A stretch of DNA of 8,009 nt from Gammaproteobacteria bacterium. Its GTDB lineage: Bacteria > Pseudomonadota > Gammaproteobacteria > DSM-26407. Below the pieces are notes generated by a model. The model was not told the origin of the DNA, ran no database searches, and saw only the letters and a program-made list of their open reading frames with translations. Positions 6,416-8,009 of this stretch are shown here, piece after piece. The position numbers were made by a program, and so were the translations under genes. The stretch is taken from assembly GCA_028694565.1 (NCBI GenBank), contig JAQVKR010000102.1, positions 1-8,009 on the forward strand. Reading direction: 5' to 3'. Positions within the stretch are counted from its first letter, which is position 1, and each line of letters starts with the position of its first letter.

Positions 6416-7017
6416 TTCGGCGAGAGGGCTCGCCTCCTACGGGGGACCTGGGCCGGGTGTAGGAGGCCAGCCCCTGGCCGAAGGGAGGATGTCACGCAGC
6501 GCCGCATTCGGCGAGAGGCTCGCCTCCTACGGGAGCCTGGGCCAGGTGTAGGAGGCCAGCCCCTGGCCGAAGGGAGGATGTCACGCAGCGCCGCGTTCGG
6601 CGAGAGGCTCGCCTCCTACGGGAGCCTGGGCCAGGCCGTAGGAGGCCAGCCCCTGGCCGAAGGGAGGATGTCACGCAGCGCCGCGTTCGGCGAGAGGCTC
6701 GCCTCCTACGGGAGTCTGGGCCGGGTGTAGGAGGCCAGCCCCTGGCCGAAGGGAGGATGTCACGCAGCGCCGCGTTCGGCGAGAGGCTCGCCTCCTACGG
6801 GAGCCTGGGCCGGGTGTAGGAGGCCCGCCCCTGGCCGAAGGGGGGTTCATGCAGCGCCGTGTTCGGCGAGAGGCTCGCCTCCTACGGGGGACCTGGGCCG
6901 GGCCGTAGGAGGCCAGCCCCTGGCCGAAGGGAGGTGTTCACGCAGCGCCGCATTCGGCGAGAGGCTCGCCTCCTACGAGAGCCTGGTTCGGGTGTAGGAG
7001 GCCAGCCCCTGGCCGAA
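6416..7017 (-). repeat. Seven-unit tandem array of the same REP-pair repeat, inverted relative to the first
   Basis: Seven units start at 6416, 6507, 6596, 6686, 6775, 6862 and 6953 (spacing 87-91). Read on the minus strand, each has the same order as the first array: A-type REP, spacer, B-type REP, then the CGCGGCGCTG linker. On the plus strand B-type REPs begin at those positions and A-type REPs at 6459, 6548, 6638, 6727, 6816, 6905 and 6994. The linker differs from the first array (GGGAGGATGTCACGCAGC here) and is identical after units 2, 3 and 4, showing array-specific homogenisation. The B-type REP at 6416-6440 has a 25-base form with a four-base loop. The A-type REP at 6816 has a damaged stem (CCCG for CCAG). 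The array lies downstream of the FNR-type gene and upstream of the ABC operon. No gene is supported within it. Confidence 0.95.
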
Positions 7018-7058
7018 GGGGGGTGCGCCACGCGCCAGGCCGCAAGTTTCCCGGGGAT

Positions 7059-7790
7059 TCAGTGGCTGGCGATGGCCGCCGCCGCTTCGACGTCGAGGAG
7101 CTCCACGGCGCTGCCCTGGTTGGCGATGATCCCCTCGTTCCGGAGGTGCCGGAAAGTGCGGCTGAGGGACTCGGGCGCGAGGCCGAGATAGCTGGCGATG
7201 TCCTCTTTCCGCATCGGCAGCCGCATTCGTCCCGAGGATTCGCCGCTGCGCTGGCTCATCCGCCGGTAGAGGTCGTAGAGGAAGCACACCAGCCGAACCT
7301 CGGCCCGCTCGTTGCGGTTGAGCATCCAGCCGTACTCGTCATCCCGGATGCGCTGCCCCAGGCGCTGCAGCAGCTCATTCTGCAGTCCGCCGCTGGCGTT
7401 GCACACCCGGAGGAACCGCTCCACGGGTACGGTGCAGCACCAGGTCCGCTCCAGCGCGACGGCGTCGCACGGATGGCGCCCGCCGCCGAGGGTCTCCACG
7501 CCCAGCAACTCGCCCTGGAGGTGGAATCCGCTCACCTGCGCCCGGCCGTCGCGGGTGTTGATCTCCGTTTTCACCGCGCCGGACTGGATCATGTAGAGCG
7601 CCCGGAAGGAGTCGCCCTGCCGATAGATGCGCTCGCCCTGCTGGTAGGGCCCGCGCGACCTGATCTCCGCCTCCAGGGCCTGCAGGGACGCCCTGTCGAC
7701 GGATCCGGCGAGACAGAACCTCCGTGCCGAACAGTGATCCGGGGACTGGCGCGACCGCACCAGCTCGAGCCTGCTGCGCTTCTTCTCCAT
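7059..7790 (-). CDS. FNR-type Crp/Fnr family transcriptional regulator with a reduced cysteine set
   Basis: A 243-residue DNA-binding regulator. It has an N-terminal Cys region, a cyclic-nucleotide-like sensor domain (about 30-135, with LYMIQSGAVKTEI and GFHLQGELLGVETLGGGRHP), a dimer helix (about 138-160) and a winged-helix domain in which EDIASYLGLAPESLSRTFRHL (196-216) carries the helix-turn-helix. Glu207, Ser210 and Arg211 match the FNR recognition residues that read TTGAT half-sites. E. coli FNR binds its 4Fe-4S cluster through Cys20, 23, 29 and 122. Here Cys20, Cys26 and Cys119 align with the last three, and the first is replaced by Pro17. Extra cysteines occur at 108 and 118. It may still bind a cluster using another ligand, or sense something else. 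The ATG at 7790 follows GGGGGAA. No clear TTGAT-N4-ATCAA box was found in the window. Whether it is the main FNR/ANR of the organism cannot be told. Confidence 0.9.
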   Translation of the reverse strand: MEKKRSRLELVRSRQSPDHCSARRFCLAGSVDRASLQALEAEIRSRGPYQQGERIYRQGDSFRALYMIQSGAVKTEINTRDGRAQVSGFHLQGELLGVETLGGGRHPCDAVALERTWCCTVPVERFLRVCNASGGLQNELLQRLGQRIRDDEYGWMLNRNERAEVRLVCFLYDLYRRMSQRSGESSGRMRLPMRKEDIASYLGLAPESLSRTFRHLRNEGIIANQGSAVELLDVEAAAAIASH

Positions 7791-7965
7791 GGCTTCCCCC
7801 TGTGAATCATTTTCTTGTTTTATTGGGTGGCGGATTCAAGCCTAGCACCGGGCGGGCCCGCACCCCGGCGGAGGTGGGCCGAGAGGGGCGGGCGGGGTGG
7901 GAATTCAACGAAAGTTCACATTCCCCGCGGCCAGGCGCCGAGAATCGCTCCGCCACCGGCGGAAC
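7791..7965 (-). promoter_or_regulatory. Upstream region of the FNR-type gene
   Basis: These 175 bases separate the FNR-type start from the stop of the next minus-strand gene. The stretch 7801-7845 is much richer in A and T than the rest of the window (AATAAAACAAGAAAATGATT on the minus strand) and is the likely promoter core. TTGAAT at about 7834-7839 (minus strand) could serve as a -35, but no -10 at ideal spacing is obvious. GGGGGAA just before the ATG is the ribosome-binding site. From 7850 to 7905 the sequence is G-rich with nothing recognisable. Confidence 0.45.
7949..7963 (-). terminator. Short hairpin after the right-edge gene, possible terminator
   Basis: TCCGCC and GGCGGA form a perfect 6-bp stem with a 3-base loop, beginning 2 bases after the stop codon of the right-edge gene. 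No T-run follows on the minus strand, so it may only stabilise the 3' end of the message or be fortuitous. Confidence 0.3.
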
Positions 7966-8009
7966 TCAGGTTTCGCCGGCGGCGCCCAGGGCCTCCAGGT
8001 CGAGCAGCT
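7966..8009 (-). CDS. C-terminal tail of a further gene, possibly a second Crp/Fnr-type regulator
   Basis: Read on the minus strand from the right edge, a frame ends LLDLEALGAAGET before a TGA at 7966-7968. Only 13 full residues are visible. They resemble the tail of the neighbouring FNR-type protein (ELLDVEAAAAIASH), and leucine/aspartate tails like LLDLEAL are common at the C-terminus of Crp/Fnr proteins. This suggests a tandem paralogue, but 13 residues are too few for proof. Confidence 0.4.
   Translation of the reverse strand, partial: LLDLEALGAAGET

Noticed and set aside
3781..7058. Composite transposon with the arrays as terminal elements
   Set aside because: No transposase is encoded between or beside the arrays, and I see no target-site duplication at the outer ends (3781-3794 against 7018-7031).
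6416..7191. Short coding frames inside the second repeat array
   Set aside because: They consist of the translated 90-bp repeat (Arg/Pro/Gly-rich repeated peptide) and occur on both strands; none has a credible ribosome-binding site or family match.
7791..7965. Autoregulatory FNR box upstream of the FNR-type gene
   Set aside because: No TTGAT-N4-ATCAA match or one-mismatch version was found; TTGAAT near 7834 has no paired half-site at the right distance.

Overview
The window is about 8 kb of very GC-rich bacterial chromosome. The qor, SlyD-like FKBP, M48 lipoprotein and FNR-type genes point to a gammaproteobacterium, perhaps a halophilic or sulfur-oxidising lineage. The GTAG-headed REP palindromes look like those of Pseudomonas and relatives. 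No rRNA or other marker gene fixes the genus, so this placement is an inference.

Layout: (1) A tight minus-strand operon (2699 down to 1) encodes a SlyD-like FKBP peptidyl-prolyl isomerase, a PDZ-M48 metalloprotease lipoprotein, and a GH100 neutral/alkaline invertase cut by the left window edge. Both junctions are the same 4-base gap. (2) A 103-bp divergent intergenic region separates this operon from a plus-strand quinone oxidoreductase (qor). (3) A nine-unit array of 90-bp repeats (3795-4581) follows. (4) A minus-strand two-gene ABC importer (permease, then ATPase, overlapping by 3 bases) belongs to the family that normally works with a PF04392-type amino-acid-binding protein; no such gene is present here. 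(5) A seven-unit array of the same 90-bp repeat (6416-7017) lies in the opposite orientation. (6) A minus-strand FNR-type regulator (7059-7790) lacks one of the four cluster cysteines of E. coli FNR. (7) The C-terminal tail of a further minus-strand gene at the right edge resembles the tail of that regulator.

The most striking structure is the pair of repeat arrays. Each unit is a pair of inverted 24-base REP palindromes, whose stems differ by a compensated base pair. There are 16 units (32 REPs), and together the arrays fill about 17% of the window. They flank the ABC operon as long inverted repeats. In the first array, units 3 to 8 alternate strictly between two sequence types, so the array seems to have grown in 180-bp two-unit blocks.

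How the genes work together: the left operon combines protein folding and envelope proteolysis with a cytosolic sucrose hydrolase, an odd mix with no obvious shared pathway. The ABC pair is probably an amino-acid or aromatic-compound importer. The FNR-type protein could adjust transcription to oxygen or redox state, but I saw no clear FNR box in the window.
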